DNA of 64,000 nucleotides from Syngnathus acus (lineage: Eukaryota; Chordata; Actinopteri; Syngnathiformes; Syngnathidae), in NCBI RefSeq assembly GCF_901709675.1, contig NC_051096.1, positions 3,437,001-3,501,000 on the forward strand, written 5' to 3'. Within the stretch, counting starts at the first letter, position 1; every line of letters begins with the position of its first letter. The notes under the pieces were generated by a model. That model worked only from the letters and a program-made list of their open reading frames with translations. It searched no databases and had not been told where the DNA came from. This document shows positions 14,376 through 27,300 of this stretch, piece by piece. The position numbers and the translations under genes were made by a program.

Positions 14376-16109
14376 CCGTGTTATCTAGGCTACTTGAGTT
14401 CCCTGCTGAATTGGATTTTTTAATTGAGGTCTCAGGCATGACTTTTTCCTAATTGGACTAAAAATAATTGGATTCAGCTCGTCCGCGCGGGAAGCGAAAT
14501 CCGACATTGAGTCGAAATCAATCTATGTCGCAGGTCCGAGATGGTCTTCGTGGAATTTGGGGATCTTCATCTGTATACGATGCGCGGGTATTCATCGCAA
14601 TCTCGGGGTCCACATCTCCAAAGTCAAGTCTGTCAACTTGGACCAGTGGACGCAAGAGCAAGTCCAGGTTGTGCTTTAAGGTCATTCCAAATAGTCATTC
14701 CATACCATGCTTATATTTTGTTCACTCCAGTGTGTGCAGGAGATGGGAAACGCAAAAGCCAGACGTCTCTACGAGGCCTTCCTACCCGAATGCTTCCAAC
14801 GACCCGAGAGCGACCAATCGGCCGAGAACTTCATCAGGGACAAGTATGACAAGAAAAAGTACATGGATAAGGTCATTGATATCCAGATGCTCAGGGTGAG
14901 TCAGCATCATCTCAGCATGACTGGAAATTTCAAAACTGAAAAAAAGCCCATTGTGAATACAGAAAGAAAAAAGCTGCGAGAACATCCCCAAGGAACCGGT
15001 TGTGTTTGAGAAAATGAAAATTGTAAGTATGAATGACGTGCTTGATGGATAAAAAAAAAAGGGCTGAATCATTTTGTTGTTTGGACAGAAAAAAGACGTC
15101 AGTCCAAAGATCGACTCTCAGTGTGTTACGGATTTGCTGGGATTAGGTATTGTACCTTTTCAGTATTCTTCGTCTTAATGTTGTTGACAAAGTTGATGAA
15201 TGAGCTGTGACATCTCTTAGATGCTCCTGCTCCAAGTCCGGCAACATCTAACGGCCTTCATGAGAGTCCACTTTGTAATCCGTTGGATCTCTTCAGTCAC
15301 CTCTCAGATCCGAACCCTTCTTCCACAAAGAGCACAGTATGGAATTCTGATTCTGATCTGATTTTATTTTTGGTTCTCTAACAACGTACGTCGATTCCAG
15401 GCTGCCTCCACCTTCTTGCCTCAGAGCAGAGTGACCGCCTCCGTGCCTGAAAATCTCAGCCTCTTCCTGGATCCGACACCCAAAAAGGCAGAAGGGACCT
15501 TCAGGAAACTGTCCAAGGATTCCATTCTGTCTCTTTACGGCTCCACCCCGTCTGTGCACGTTAGCAGTATGGCGCCCCCTCATGGTTAGCGATTTTCATC
15601 AAGTTGCTATTACAACAGGAGTTATGATATTTATTTTAAATTTTTTTTCGACAGGTTTGTACATAAACCAAATGGGATACCCGACACATCCGTACGGCTC
15701 GTACCATTCGTTAGCGCAGGTCGGCGGGATGGGCGGAGCCATGGCCGTGTCGCAGATGGGGCAGCGTCACAACAGCTTGATGGCAGCCCAAAGCAGCCTG
15801 GCTCATCACGGACATCATCTAAACATGCAGAATGGCGCCATGACACAGCAGCAAAGCGGAATGGTGATGCAGCAGCAGCAAGGCGCGGCGGCGGCCATGA
15901 TGGCTCATCCGCAGCAGTGGAACATTGGACACGTACGTCTTTGTCCTTATTAGTAAAACAATTCAGTATAAAGTTTGTAAATGTGTTTTAATACCTTCCA
16001 GATGACTCAGCACATGTCCAGCATGAATCTTTTCACCAATAATAGTCAAGCCTCGGGAAACACAGCAGCCCCAACTTCAGCGCACATGACAGCACACGTC
16101 TGGAAATAA
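11377..16109 (+). CDS. smap2: Stromal membrane-associated protein 2 (Arf GTPase-activating protein)
   Basis: SMAP2 is an Arf GAP acting on clathrin-coated carriers at the TGN and endosomes. Nine coding exons: 11377-11482, 14534-14667, 14731-14895, 14963-15022, 15089-15146, 15221-15336, 15401-15584, 15655-15932 and 16002-16109. They total 1209 nt (402 aa), all in phase with GT-AG introns. The N-terminal ArfGAP domain (about residues 12-130) has the C4 zinc finger Cys29/32/49/52 and the catalytic arginine 57 in [10 protein letters not shown] clathrin-box-like DLLGLD spans the exon 5/6 junction. The C-terminal half is Met/Gln/Ala-rich and ends in WK, as in the family. Translation may start at Met1 or Met2; the second gives the classical [14 protein letters not shown] prefer SMAP2 over SMAP1 because rims3 and trappc3 are neighbours, as in human 1p34. 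Confidence 0.93.
13753..13779. repeat. (CA)n microsatellite
   Basis: An uninterrupted CA dinucleotide run in smap2 intron 1. Confidence 0.9.
14350..14375. repeat. (CA)n microsatellite
   Basis: An uninterrupted CA run preceded by an interrupted CACACCCA stretch, about 160 bp before smap2 exon 2. Confidence 0.85.
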
Positions 16110-17160
16110 ATTGGATCCGCCCTGAGAGTGAACTTACGAGAACCGTGCGGACGGGACTCCGATTTCCAATTTCTGAAGAGGAGACAATAATAAGAAAAGT
16201 ACAACTACCTCTTCCTCTCCCTAGCCGCTGGCCCAAATCTACTTCCTGCCTCGGCCAAGCTACACAAAAGTCCACACTTGCCTTTGGAATGTTTTGTCAA
16301 TGCAGCAACAGGGTCAAAATTATTTTTATTCTCATTTATTTTTTTTTCCCTTTCAAGCTGCAAGTCACATTTAAAAAAGAAATTGGCCATTTTTATTCAT
16401 TATTAATTAAATTAATTATTAATTAAATAATTATGAATTAAAATGAATTATTATTAATTTAATTTATAACTTCTATATTTTATGTTGAGGAGTTCCTACA
16501 TGCACAAAAATCAGGCAGCTAAGCGTCCCTTATTTTACAATCAATATTGGGTCGGCAGTACGCAAGAAATCTGAACTGGATTTTGGCACACCAAAGATCA
16601 AGACTAGCTTTATGGGGACTTGAACGGAATGTTTGTAAATAAAAAGTATGACTTCATGAGTTCATGACATCATGACACTTCCACTAAACTGCATGCCGAG
16701 AATGTTTGTACAATGTTGCTTTCATGGCTTGAATGTACGTTTGTGTCGGGGGCAGATCAGAATTGAAAAATGCAATCATATCGTCGTTTATTTTTCTTAT
16801 GTTTTTACAATTGGACCAAAACACCTTGTGAAGAACAAATTAATAACTGTTTTTTTGGGGGAATGTCCGATTCTGGTTGGAATGTATTCCTGACTCAGTG
16901 CATGAAATCATAATTGTAAATTGTCTTTTTCATTCTTGTTTTGTTTTATGTGACAGAAAAGAAGAAAGAAAAGTAAAGAGGAATGTATCCATACTTGGTA
17001 AATATTGTATATTATGTTTTTCCAACCAAGACTTTTACTAGCTACTTTCTATTAGGACTTTTTTTTTTTTTTTTGCCTGTTTGGTGTCATATTCATGTAC
17101 ACAGAATGTAAGATAAAATGCTGCGGAAATGGAATGAATAAATTTTGTTTTGATTAAAAA
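16110..17160 (+). other. smap2: 3' UTR of smap2
   Basis: A roughly 1 kb tail following the smap2 stop codon. It is AT-rich with a palindrome-like ATTAATTAA-rich stretch at about 16395-16460. It ends near a consensus AATAAA at 17137-17142. Convergent rims3 lies beyond. Confidence 0.6.
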
Positions 17161-17460
17161 CTCTATCTTGAGCATTATGGGGACGGGTCATTCTTAGAAA
17201 TTGTGTCACCTGTATGAAATATTCTATCACCTATTTGCCATTTTGTGATCCGGCTAAAGTTATTATTTTATTTTTTAATTATTTTTATCATTATAATAAC
17301 TTGATAGAAAATAATCTTATTTGCCATTTTGTGATCCAGCTAGAGTTATTTTATTTTTTGTTATTATTATAATAATTTGATAGAAAATAATCTTTGGCGC
17401 CATCTTGTGGCAGCTGTTATGGGAGAAGTTTGATTTCCACAGACCTCGCGTTATCTAAGG

Positions 17461-17563
17461 GAAAAGTAGACCTGCGTGAAGCTGCCCCCCCACCCCACGC
17501 AAAATTTTATTCCTTCAATTTTGCGTGGCGTGGGGAGCCAGCTTCACGCAGGTGAAAAGTAGT
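17461..17563. mobile_element. 84-bp foldback element with 9-bp flanking direct repeat
   Basis: Positions 17470-17506 and 17517-17553 are inverted repeats of 37 bp with about four mismatches, separated by a 10-bp loop. The arms begin ACCTGCGTGAAGCTG. The element is flanked by identical GAAAAGTAG copies at 17461-17469 and 17554-17562, which read as a 9-bp target-site duplication. That length is typical of Mutator-like elements. There is no coding capacity. The family is inferred only from the duplication length and structure. Confidence 0.6.
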
Positions 17564-17619
17564 GCTTTGCCGCCATCTGTGGTACCCACTGAACCAAATA
17601 CAGGACGCACCCCACCAGT

Positions 17620-20600
17620 ATTTGTGATTCAAATGTACTTTATTGACTGCTTGGTCAAAGGGCATGCAAATACAGGCTTCAACCCAAAATGAACGTTTCA
17701 TTTTTTTTGTATCCCCCATTTTGCTAGCATTTTCTTAAAAAAAAAACCAACGTGCACCTTAAGTAATCAATTTTGCAGCTTACAAACCACAAAAATACCA
17801 GTTTTACATTATCAAATACCGCACATAGAAAACATTTACAAAGCACAGGTAGAAAATTACAGCTCCTCGCTTTCTCTACATTTATCGTGAGATGCATTCT
17901 CCCAACACAAAGCGGCTCTGCTACACGTTGCCCTTTTGCTAGTGGAAAGCTTAAGGCCAGTTAGAGAAGACCACCGACACCAGCAATGTGGATGAATGTT
18001 TTTGTAGCCACGCCGTGTGTGCGTGTGACCTCAAATTGTTTTGTCCTTGCTGTGCTGCATTCAGGGAAATGTGTGCTTTGCTGGCGTGGGAATTAATGGT
18101 TGCAGGTAGGTTAAAGGGGGATTAAGTATAGTCTGTTGCGGTCTCACAACATGGAAAGCCATTTTAGCATTTATTCAATAGCCTTGATAGCCGGAAGGTG
18201 CAGAAGTAAGATAATTCAGAGCAGTTGCAAAACGACAAAGGCGCTCCTAGCTAAGTGCAATTCAGTTATATTTAACTTTTGTATTTGGGAGAAATTATTT
18301 TGGTAACATTTTAATCTAACATCAGTGCAACACTAAAGTATTTATTTTTATTTCCTATATTTAGCTGCAAATATTAACAAATTTAATCTAATTGGTGACT
18401 AAAGAATTAAATGATTAGAATTTGATAAAGTGACTCGTAATTGGATTTCAAGACTATCAAATAAATGCTCACGTGGCTTTTTTTAGACACAATTTGACAG
18501 ATTGACATGAAGAGTACATAAGACGATGGTATGTTTGTCGCTTTGCTACAATAAAAAGTAGTTTGAAAAGGCTGCTAAGGGCGCTAGGATTTAAAAAAAA
18601 AAAAAAAAAAAGTCACTACTTTATCTTTGCATTACATGCCTACAAGTGTGTATTTTCATGAGCAACTTAGGTTACAGTCGATATTTATTGCCGAAAGAAA
18701 ATTGGCAGAGCCAATGCTACTTTAAGGTTAGGGTCCAACTTTCTAATTGGATTTTGCAAGAATTTACACCAAAAATTCAACAACAATAAAAATCACCTTC
18801 CCATTCCTAGCATCTCTTCAAAATCCCTCACCGCTCAGTGACTGCGACGGCATTATTCAAAATTCTCCGACGCCATTGAGAAAAATCGGTGTAAGCATGC
18901 GATAATTTTCACGCATAAAACTCAAATCAAAAGAGGAATTCATCCTCGTGAGGAAAATGTTATCATTGCAATTATAATAGATGAATTTTTAAAAAAGCCA
19001 TTGCGCATGCGTCCCTCAACCACTGTTTTCCGTGATTACGAAATACATTCAGAAAACTATACACACAAATATTCTCTATATAGTGTTTGTAGAACTCCTG
19101 TAACAATATTTCAAGCAAAACGCGTTTGTGTCAAACGTGTCATAGTGAAGCATTGATTTTTAAAATACAATAATCATCAAGAATAAGGCCATTGGAAACT
19201 GAACAAGCCCTCATCGTCACGGGTTTGCCCCGCCCACCTACCGCCTCCTCTCTAAAATTCCTCTTGAATTATAAAAATAAAACACATTTGCAACAGCTTC
19301 ATTAACCGTACAGTACTTTTTTTTTTTTTTGCACATAAGTCAAATTTGGTTGAAAAATGCCGGATGTGGACATTCAAATCTCATCGTCAAGCGGTCGTGG
19401 AAAAAGCTTGACGTGCCGAGTGCAGCATAAAAAAATTAAAAATAAAATAAAAATACTCCCACTAACGCTCGACCCGTTTCAGTACCATCACATTCAAAAA
19501 GTCACCGGAACCGGACTCAACTCTGTCACCGCCGACCCTGCTGCTTTGGAAGCAATAACACTCACGTTAATGAAAAGGCAATATTACATTTTTGCTTTTT
19601 GCTAGCGGGAGTCAATAAATTTGGAAGTTCGGAAATAAAGAAACATTTTTCGAGGATAACTTCGCATTTCCGCTTTCAGAATGACCGACCACACTGTACA
19701 GCAAAAAGTTACAAACACGTTCATACAAGCTCCAAAAAGCTGGAATTTACAGCAATTTTTTTTTTTTTGCCCAGGAGTAAACATTCAGCAGTGAACATGG
19801 ATGTCATACAAGGTGGTTTTCTCTTTTTTGTTTTTTCAAACAAGAGTGGATCATCAAAGTTTTTTTGGGAATCACAAAAAGGTGCACTGAAGAGATTGTG
19901 TGCAAATACAGTATTTGTACTCATTTTACATTATCATGCCACAAAAAGACACGAAGATTTTGATATATATACTGTATAGAATACCCTACAATACCGTACG
20001 TAGATCATGTCAAGAAAATATTACATTATATTCAAATCCAAAGTGGAATTTTGTTGGATTTCTCAAGTGCTGTGAAGGGAAAATAAAAATACAAATGTGA
20101 GCTCCATTTAGTACTGACCAACGGAATGTACTGCGGTAAAAACATGCAAATTCATGTCACTTTTAAAAAGATTTTGTAAAGTTAAGTGCTGGTTCCAACA
20201 ATAAACTATTTTTGTTTTTAAAAAAAAAAAAAAAAAAGCCAATTACTTGCTTGAAATTATTGGAAAAACTACGTTAAAGTTTTCCGCTACAACTTATGCT
20301 GAATTCGTTTTTTTTAAAATTATTATTAAGATGCAAGTGTCAGATCGAAAGTGCTACCAGACCTGTTTCTGTTGTTCCCATAAAGGTGAAAAACAAATAA
20401 AAAAAATCAATAAAGCCAATAAAAAAAATAAATCAATAAAGCAACGTGCTGTTACATTTCCATGCTAATATTCAAATTGAAAGCAATCGCCACATTCCAT
20501 GAGAAACAGCGTCAAACATGTCAAAGTACTAAAGTGCCGTCTTTAAAAGAAGCGGAGCGCAACACGTGAGTAAAATAGAATGTCGTTTGTGTCGCCTTTC

Positions 20601-21312
20601 AACCATATTTCAAATAAAGCCTCGCAAAACTCCAAATGCTGCTACGCAGGAAAAAGGGAAGCTCCAAAACCCTTCAATTCAACTCTTCATTTTGTGCCTT
20701 GTGGCAGAAATATGAAGGCAGAATTTTCTATCACCGTATTTCATCCACCATTTTGTTTTTTTTTAAATGTTGCAAGCAAACATGCAGCCCGATACACACG
20801 CGAGTACAAACCAATTTTGAACTCTAGCTGTAGATATGCATAACTATGTATAAACTCAAACCCGCCCTGTACAATAACCTCACATACGTTCCTCCATTTA
20901 AATATCGGCGGCCATTTTGTGCCCGCAGAATGTCACTTCTAAATCATTGGCTCTGCTACATATCCATACTTTTATATTGTTCGACTGCTTCATCTAAGAC
21001 TACAACAATAACAATTGCTTTGGTTTTAAAAAATATTTTTTTTTCTTCTAATGTTTGGCATAGAGAGTTTAGAAAGTGTCATCTGTATGGCCCTGGGATG
21101 CTATTGTGGAACCTCAAAATGCAGGTTATGGCACTCGCTTTGGGAATGTTGGAATATGACGGAGGGAAAATGCTACGTTTTCAGGTAAAATGTTGAATGG
21201 ATGAATTTTTTTGTTTTTTTTGCCCTACTTAGAAAATTGCACGCGTTCAGAGGAGTACGTCGGCTCCTGCGCTTCAAGGTAGAGTCTATGTACAAATATG
21301 AGTGACTCAGCT
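17620..21312 (-). other. rims3: Probable long 3' UTR of rims3
   Basis: Downstream of the rims3 stop codon on the minus strand I see no other exon chain until smap2. An AATAAA in minus orientation (TTTATT) lies at 17639-17644 and could mark the end of a UTR of about 3.7 kb. RIMS3 has a long 3' UTR in mammals. Shorter poly(A) signals along the stretch could also be used. It contains poly-A/T tracts near 18594, 19319 and 20220. Confidence 0.35.
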
Positions 21313-24300
21313 TTAGGTGCAAGAAGGGCTGGTGGCGCTCTCCAGGGAGGACTGTGAGAGGCGGCGAGTGAGTGGTCCGATGCTGTGGTCCGCCATAGAG
21401 GAGGTAGGGAACAGCTTGTACCAGCCACCCACTGTCGCAGTGAGGTCCAAATCCTCTAACAGGATCTGGGCCATTCCCATGAAGCACTTGTGGTCCATAC
21501 GCCCGTAATCCCCCCACACAATTACCTACACACCAAAAAAAATATTATTTCATGTGCACAAAATGGAGACGTCAGCGGCAATATTATTAGTGATACCTGG
21601 AGGACTTTTCCCTGAGGACTCTCGTCAAACAACAGAGGCTGCTGGTAGCTGGGGTCAAGATTCTTCTTCACGACTTTGGTTTTCTTCTTGGCCAGGCACA
21701 CACCGTTCTCCAGAACGTACACCTTCACGTAGGTTGCTAAAGATGGTGCAGCAAAAAAAATAATTAAGTCATTCGACTCGATTTTGCCGCATATATCGAG
21801 TGTACCCGGGATGTTCTTGGAGCCCGGTTTGGGGATCAAGCCCCTGGCCTGGTTGACCTCCACCTCCAGTTGACCTCCTCTGTCCACCATTCCAACATGG
21901 ACGTCTCCTGCAGCGAGAGAGAGAGAGACACATTTTTCTAATACTTTTTAACCAACAACTCGCCATGAAGTGTTCAATTTACACTCTTGGCGTTATTTTT
22001 GACCCCACACTGTCCTTTCAACCTCATGTTAGCTCAGTTGTCAAGACCTCCTACTTCCACCTCCGACGCATCGCTAAAATCCGGCACTGCCTCTCTCTCC
22101 CTGCCGCTGAATCTCTCATCCACGCCTTCATCTCATCCCGGCTTGATTACTGCAACTCCCTTCTCACTGGAATCACTGCTCACTCACTCCATCGACTTCA
22201 ACTAGTCCAAAACTCTGCTGCCCGCCTCCTTACCCACACCCGGTCCCGTGAACACATCACTGCTGTTCTCCACTCTCTTCACTGGCTCCCCATGAAGGAG
22301 CGTATCATCTTCAAGATACTCCTCCTCACCTTCAAAGCCCTTCACCACCTGGCTCCCACTTACCTATCCGACCTCCTTGTCCCCTACTGCCCCAACCGTC
22401 CCCTCCGATCCTCCAATACTTCACGTCTGACAGTCCCAAAATCCAAACTCAAATCCTTCGGTGACAGAGCCTTTTCCTGCACATCACCCCGACTCTGGAA
22501 CTCTCTCCCCCAGTCTGTCTGTGACTCACCCACACTCCCCATATTTAAGTCCCGTCTAAAAACTTACCTCTTCTCCCAAGCGCATGACCTCCCCTACCCA
22601 TAACTGGTTTCCTCTCTTAAGTTTACCCGATTGTTTCCTCCCTGTCCCCCTCCCCTCATGTATGTCTTTGCCTTGCTACCTGTAAGCGTCTTTGGGTGTT
22701 TGAAAAGCGCTTTATAAATTTAATGAATTATTATTATATTATTACTTGTCTCCGCTAGAGGGAGCCATAGAACAATCTATATCCAATATGTGTCCTTCTG
22801 GAGTCTTTCAGAGCTTTTCCTTTAACGAATCACATTTCATGCCTGATAACTTTACATACTTGTGCATTAGTCGGTACAAAGGATTATCACCGGGGCGCTC
22901 CCCTCGGTTCTTTTACTTGATTTTTTTTTTTTTCTCCTTGCACTTGGCTGCTGGCTTACCCATAGGAGGCGTTGCTAAAGTTTGTCGCCCAACGATCTGA
23001 GCGGGGCCTAAGCCGTCCAGGAAGTCGCTGAACTGGCTCTCGGGCCCGAGGCGTGTGGTAGGGAAGACAAACCTAGACAGGAGAGCCCATTGAGTTGTCA
23101 CGCTGGAGATTCACGTGAAGCTATCGCACGAGGCGGATGGCTTACGTTCCGTCCGAGCTGTTTGAGTTGGTGCTGCCGTCAGTGGAGTCCTTGCTACCTT
23201 GCCGTGTCACCCGGTTCCTCATCTCCACGGCGATGCCGGTCTCCGTGCTCCGTCGGATGGTACTGCGAAGCTTCTTGGTCCCACCGTCTAATGAGAATTG
23301 TAAAACCAGAGGTCAAAGGTCACTTGCACACTTTATTACCGTAACATCCATGCTAATTTATTTTAGCACATTAGCATTTGTGCTTGTGGACTTTCATTAG
23401 AAGCGATGATGTGGTTTATTTAATAATGTTTGATTCTTTTTATTTTGATGTTTTGTATGTTTGCAGTCAACATCTTCTAGTGTTTCTTTGATCGACTCTG
23501 GATTTGCCCCTCGTTGCTAGTGAAAACAAACTCTCAGGTCCAGCCATCGGACTTCATTAGGCTTGAACAACTCCAAGCTTATTAAGCATCCCTCACCATG
23601 CTCGCCCCTATCGCCATGACAACCGCAGCCTCAGAACAGTCACCAAGGGCAAACAAAGCCGCGTGATGGGACCGGAATGATTTCCGTGAGACTTGAGGAG
23701 GACGACGAGGTAGTGATGCCAAGTGGCTGCTAGCAAACTTCGAGCGCTGCTGTGGCAACTCTGATCGGGAAGCAGATGATGCCACCTGAGACAGCCGGCG
23801 CCATAGAGACAAGCTCATCCCTATTATTAAAAAAAATAAAAAGTCAAATCTAAAACATCCCCCTAATTAAGTTCCTAATGATGCCTTCTTTGATGCATCA
23901 AGTAGCAACTCCTTCAACTATTGACTCATTTATTAGAATTGGCCCTCCCTTCATATCAAAACAGCCCCTGTTAAGATGCAGTGATCGCTTCCTTCCTCTT
24001 TAATCCCCTCCTCCTCCTCTTCTTCTGCACGCTCCCCCTTTTCCATTGCCATGGCAACACGGTCTGCATTGCACCAAGAGCCCCGACCAGCCTTTTCCCC
24101 TCTCCGAGTGCCTTTTCCTGGCCTTTAAAATCTCCTCTGTCTAACTTTAGATCTACCTCGTATCTCGTAGTAAACATTTCAAATTAAAAGCTTATGGCGG
24201 CCCCAGATAGAAACATCGAGGAACACCTGGAGAAGACACAGGTAAGCTGAGGGAGCTGATTGGAAGACACACGGGACTGCCCCCCCATCAGACCAATAAA

Positions 24301-27300
24301 TGCTCATTCAACCCATTGTTTTCCTTTCCGCTCCGCACTTTTTATTCCGAAGCCAAAACAAACACGTAATGAGCGCGAGCCTGACATAAATCCGACTGCT
24401 AAAAAAACCATTACATAAGCGACTGGAGTAGAGGCCGTTTAATTGTCTGCTGATATGAGGAATAATTCATCCCCAGGAGACGTGCAAGATTGCAGAAAAC
24501 ACGCCGCATCTAATTCAATATTTGTGCACATAAAAGGTATGAAGAGAAAACAATCCAGATATTAGATAATAAAGTTCGAGTCACATGGTTGGAAGCAAAT
24601 TAATTGATTCAATTGCAGACAAAAGTACGCATATATTTGATGTGTGTGTGTGAGGATCATTAAAGCCGCTTTGACATTTGGAGAGAACACTGATGAAGCC
24701 TTTCTCATTATGAGCTGTAATATAGAATGCTGTTTTTAGCCTCCCTGCACCGACATGCCTATTGGATGCGCCCGTGACGGCAGCGAGCCGCCGCGCGTAG
24801 CAACAGTAACCAAGCACGGGTGTCTGCGATCAAAGATTTTGTTGTGGCGTCTTCACTGCTGAGCCTCTCTGCTAAATTTGGCGGCAGCGAAAAAAAAAAA
24901 AAAAGGTAGAAGGTATAAATAGAGATTATTTGTAGTTGAATCTGTGTCAGTTACATAAAGATACAAATTGGGTCTGGCTATATTTATTTCTTCTTATGAA
25001 GCCTTTTTCGAGAGCTTTTCAGGGTCAGAGCTTGAAGACGTTTGACATTTAGTCTTTTGAAAACAGATCTCTGTCTTCCGTCCAATAAGGCGCTATTAGC
25101 CTTTTGCATGGGAAATGATTTGTACTAATGGCAACTCTTCATGTAGTGCAGGATGTCTGCCGATGAGTTAATATGCTGCAGCGGCTGCTGTATAATGTCA
25201 CTTCATTACAATGAGGAAAAAGGCCAATCTAATTCTCAAGTCATTTCTCCCGGAATACTCGACTTTATGCGGAGTGGATGAGAGGAAACTAATTTAGTCA
25301 ATGTATTAATCACGTTGATTTAACTTAAAACGAAATGGGCATTGGGATTTTGATTTCGTGACGAAAAAGGGAATAAAAATCACAGAAAAAAGGTTAATAG
25401 GAAGATTAGCATGACTTTTTCACCATGTTTTAGATTTGTTGCATTGGGGCTTAAGAGTAAAATGTCATTTGGGCTTCGGGAGAGGAACCTGCCGAGAACG
25501 TCCTGTGGCGCAGTAGCCGCCTGCCGATGCCATGAAACAGATTTAGAAATAAGCCCGCCTGTGTGTTTACATTGGCTGAGAGAAGAGTGTTGGTTCAATG
25601 CACCAAATGCTCACATCATTTTTTTTTTTTCTTCTACACACACACATCACCCCTGAGACCCCAAACACACAAACATAATTACCGTTCTCCGGAGCAATTT
25701 CCTGTATTGCTGATGTTGTTTATTTGAAAGTTGCATTGCACAGCTCCTTGACCACCTTTGATTGAACATAATGGCAGCATATCAGCTGCATTATAGTGTG
25801 CTCGAATCTCTTTCTGACCAAGTTGGGCAAATGATGTAACGGTCGTAATTTTGATAAGGACTAGGTCGCTTCAGGTTGTTTGTTTTATTATGAAAGACAC
25901 AAGTGTTGTTGTTTGCCCGAAAATGTGACAGCAGTTCAGAGAGTGAATGAGTATAATAAAGTAGCAGCAAAGTAGTTTTATAGTTACTAGCTATGCAATT
26001 TTCCAATTGCCCGACTGTGATGTCTGAAAGTTAGCATTAAGCTAGCAGACTTTCGTTAGTCTTATTTACATGTTTAGAATTTAAAAAGTTAGCATTAAGC
26101 TAGCAGACTTTCATCAGACTTATTTACATGTTTAGCATCTACAAGGTTAGCATGAAGCTAGCAAACTTTGGTTACTTATTTGCATGGTTAGCATTTACAA
26201 AGTTAGCATGAAGCTATCAGACTTTGATGATGATGATGAATTTATCCGTTTCAATTATTATTATTCACTTTCATTAGACTTATTTACATGTTTAGCATCT
26301 ACAAAGTTAGCATTAAGCTAGCAGACTTCCATCAGACTTATTTACATGTTTAGCATTTACAAAGTCAGACTTTCGTTAGACTTATTTCATGGTTAGCATT
26401 TACAGAGTTAGCATGAAGCTAGAACACTTTGGTTACTTATTTACATGGTTAGCATTTACAAAGTTAGCATGAAGCTACAAGACTTTGTTTATGACTTCAT
26501 TTCATGGTTGCATTTACAAATTTAGCATGAAGCTATCAGACTTTTGTTAGTTTGGTTGAATAAGAAAATATAAAAAATCCGTTCTATCTGTGAGTCATAA
26601 GCTATTTTGTATTTGTTTTGAAGGGAGCGAGGAAAAGTTGAAAGTGGGACGAGGACAAAGCAAGAGGCATATATATCGTAAGCAACGACTGCTTCAAATG
26701 TGTTTTGTAGCCTCTGAATCGACCAGTGGGGAGCAGAAGCTTTTTAAGAGGACTAAGAAAGGTCTCAGTCGGGCATTTATCGAGAGAGCTAGTGACTCAA
26801 AAGCTTGGATAATAGCGCAACCACCTTGCATTCAAGACTGTTCCATTGAATGGCTTTCACCGGAGCGAGTGTGACCCAACAGAGAGCTCATTGTAAAATA
26901 TTTCCAGTCAAATTTCAAGAAGGCTTGAGTCATCTTAATTAGAGTGATTTTCTTTGGTGGAGAGATTTTTCCCCAAAACAGGCAACATGGTGAAAACTGC
27001 TGCTGCAAAAATGCTGATGACTCACAAAGTAGACACACACACACAGTTACCAAATGAAAACAGAACTAATTAGAGGTCAAGGATACAGTATTATGACTTT
27101 CTAGGCATACTCATCGGGGATTAATTCATTATCATTTGGTTTTACCCTATTTGGTGCTTCCATCTTCCTGCTGCACAATTCATCTTATTAAGGAACCCAA
27201 CAATTAGTCTCGGCTTGTCCATTATCAGAGATTGAAAAACACGATTAAAAATAATTGAGCAAACTATGAGACGGACTGCCAAGCAGTGATATGGTTTGCG

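Larger units (their letters stand above)
11483..14533 (+). other. smap2: Large first intron of smap2
   Basis: This 3.05 kb intron holds no recognisable exon. It contains a poly-A tract near 12115 and two CA microsatellites, at about 13753-13779 and 14350-14375. Open frames within it are short and have no family signature. Confidence 0.7.

Noticed and set aside
14468-14899. A 143-codon plus-strand frame rich in Ser and Arg over smap2 exons 2 and 3
   Set aside because: It reads through the splice sites in the wrong frame. The ArfGAP frame is contiguous across exons 1 to 3.
24194-24241. A plus-strand ATGGCGGCC-initiated 16-codon block (MAAPDRNIEEHLEKTQ) ending in a good gtaagc donor, inside the large rims3 intron
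   Set aside because: No in-phase downstream exon with recognisable content was found, and the block is too short to support a gene. It is kept only as a possible antisense transcript start.
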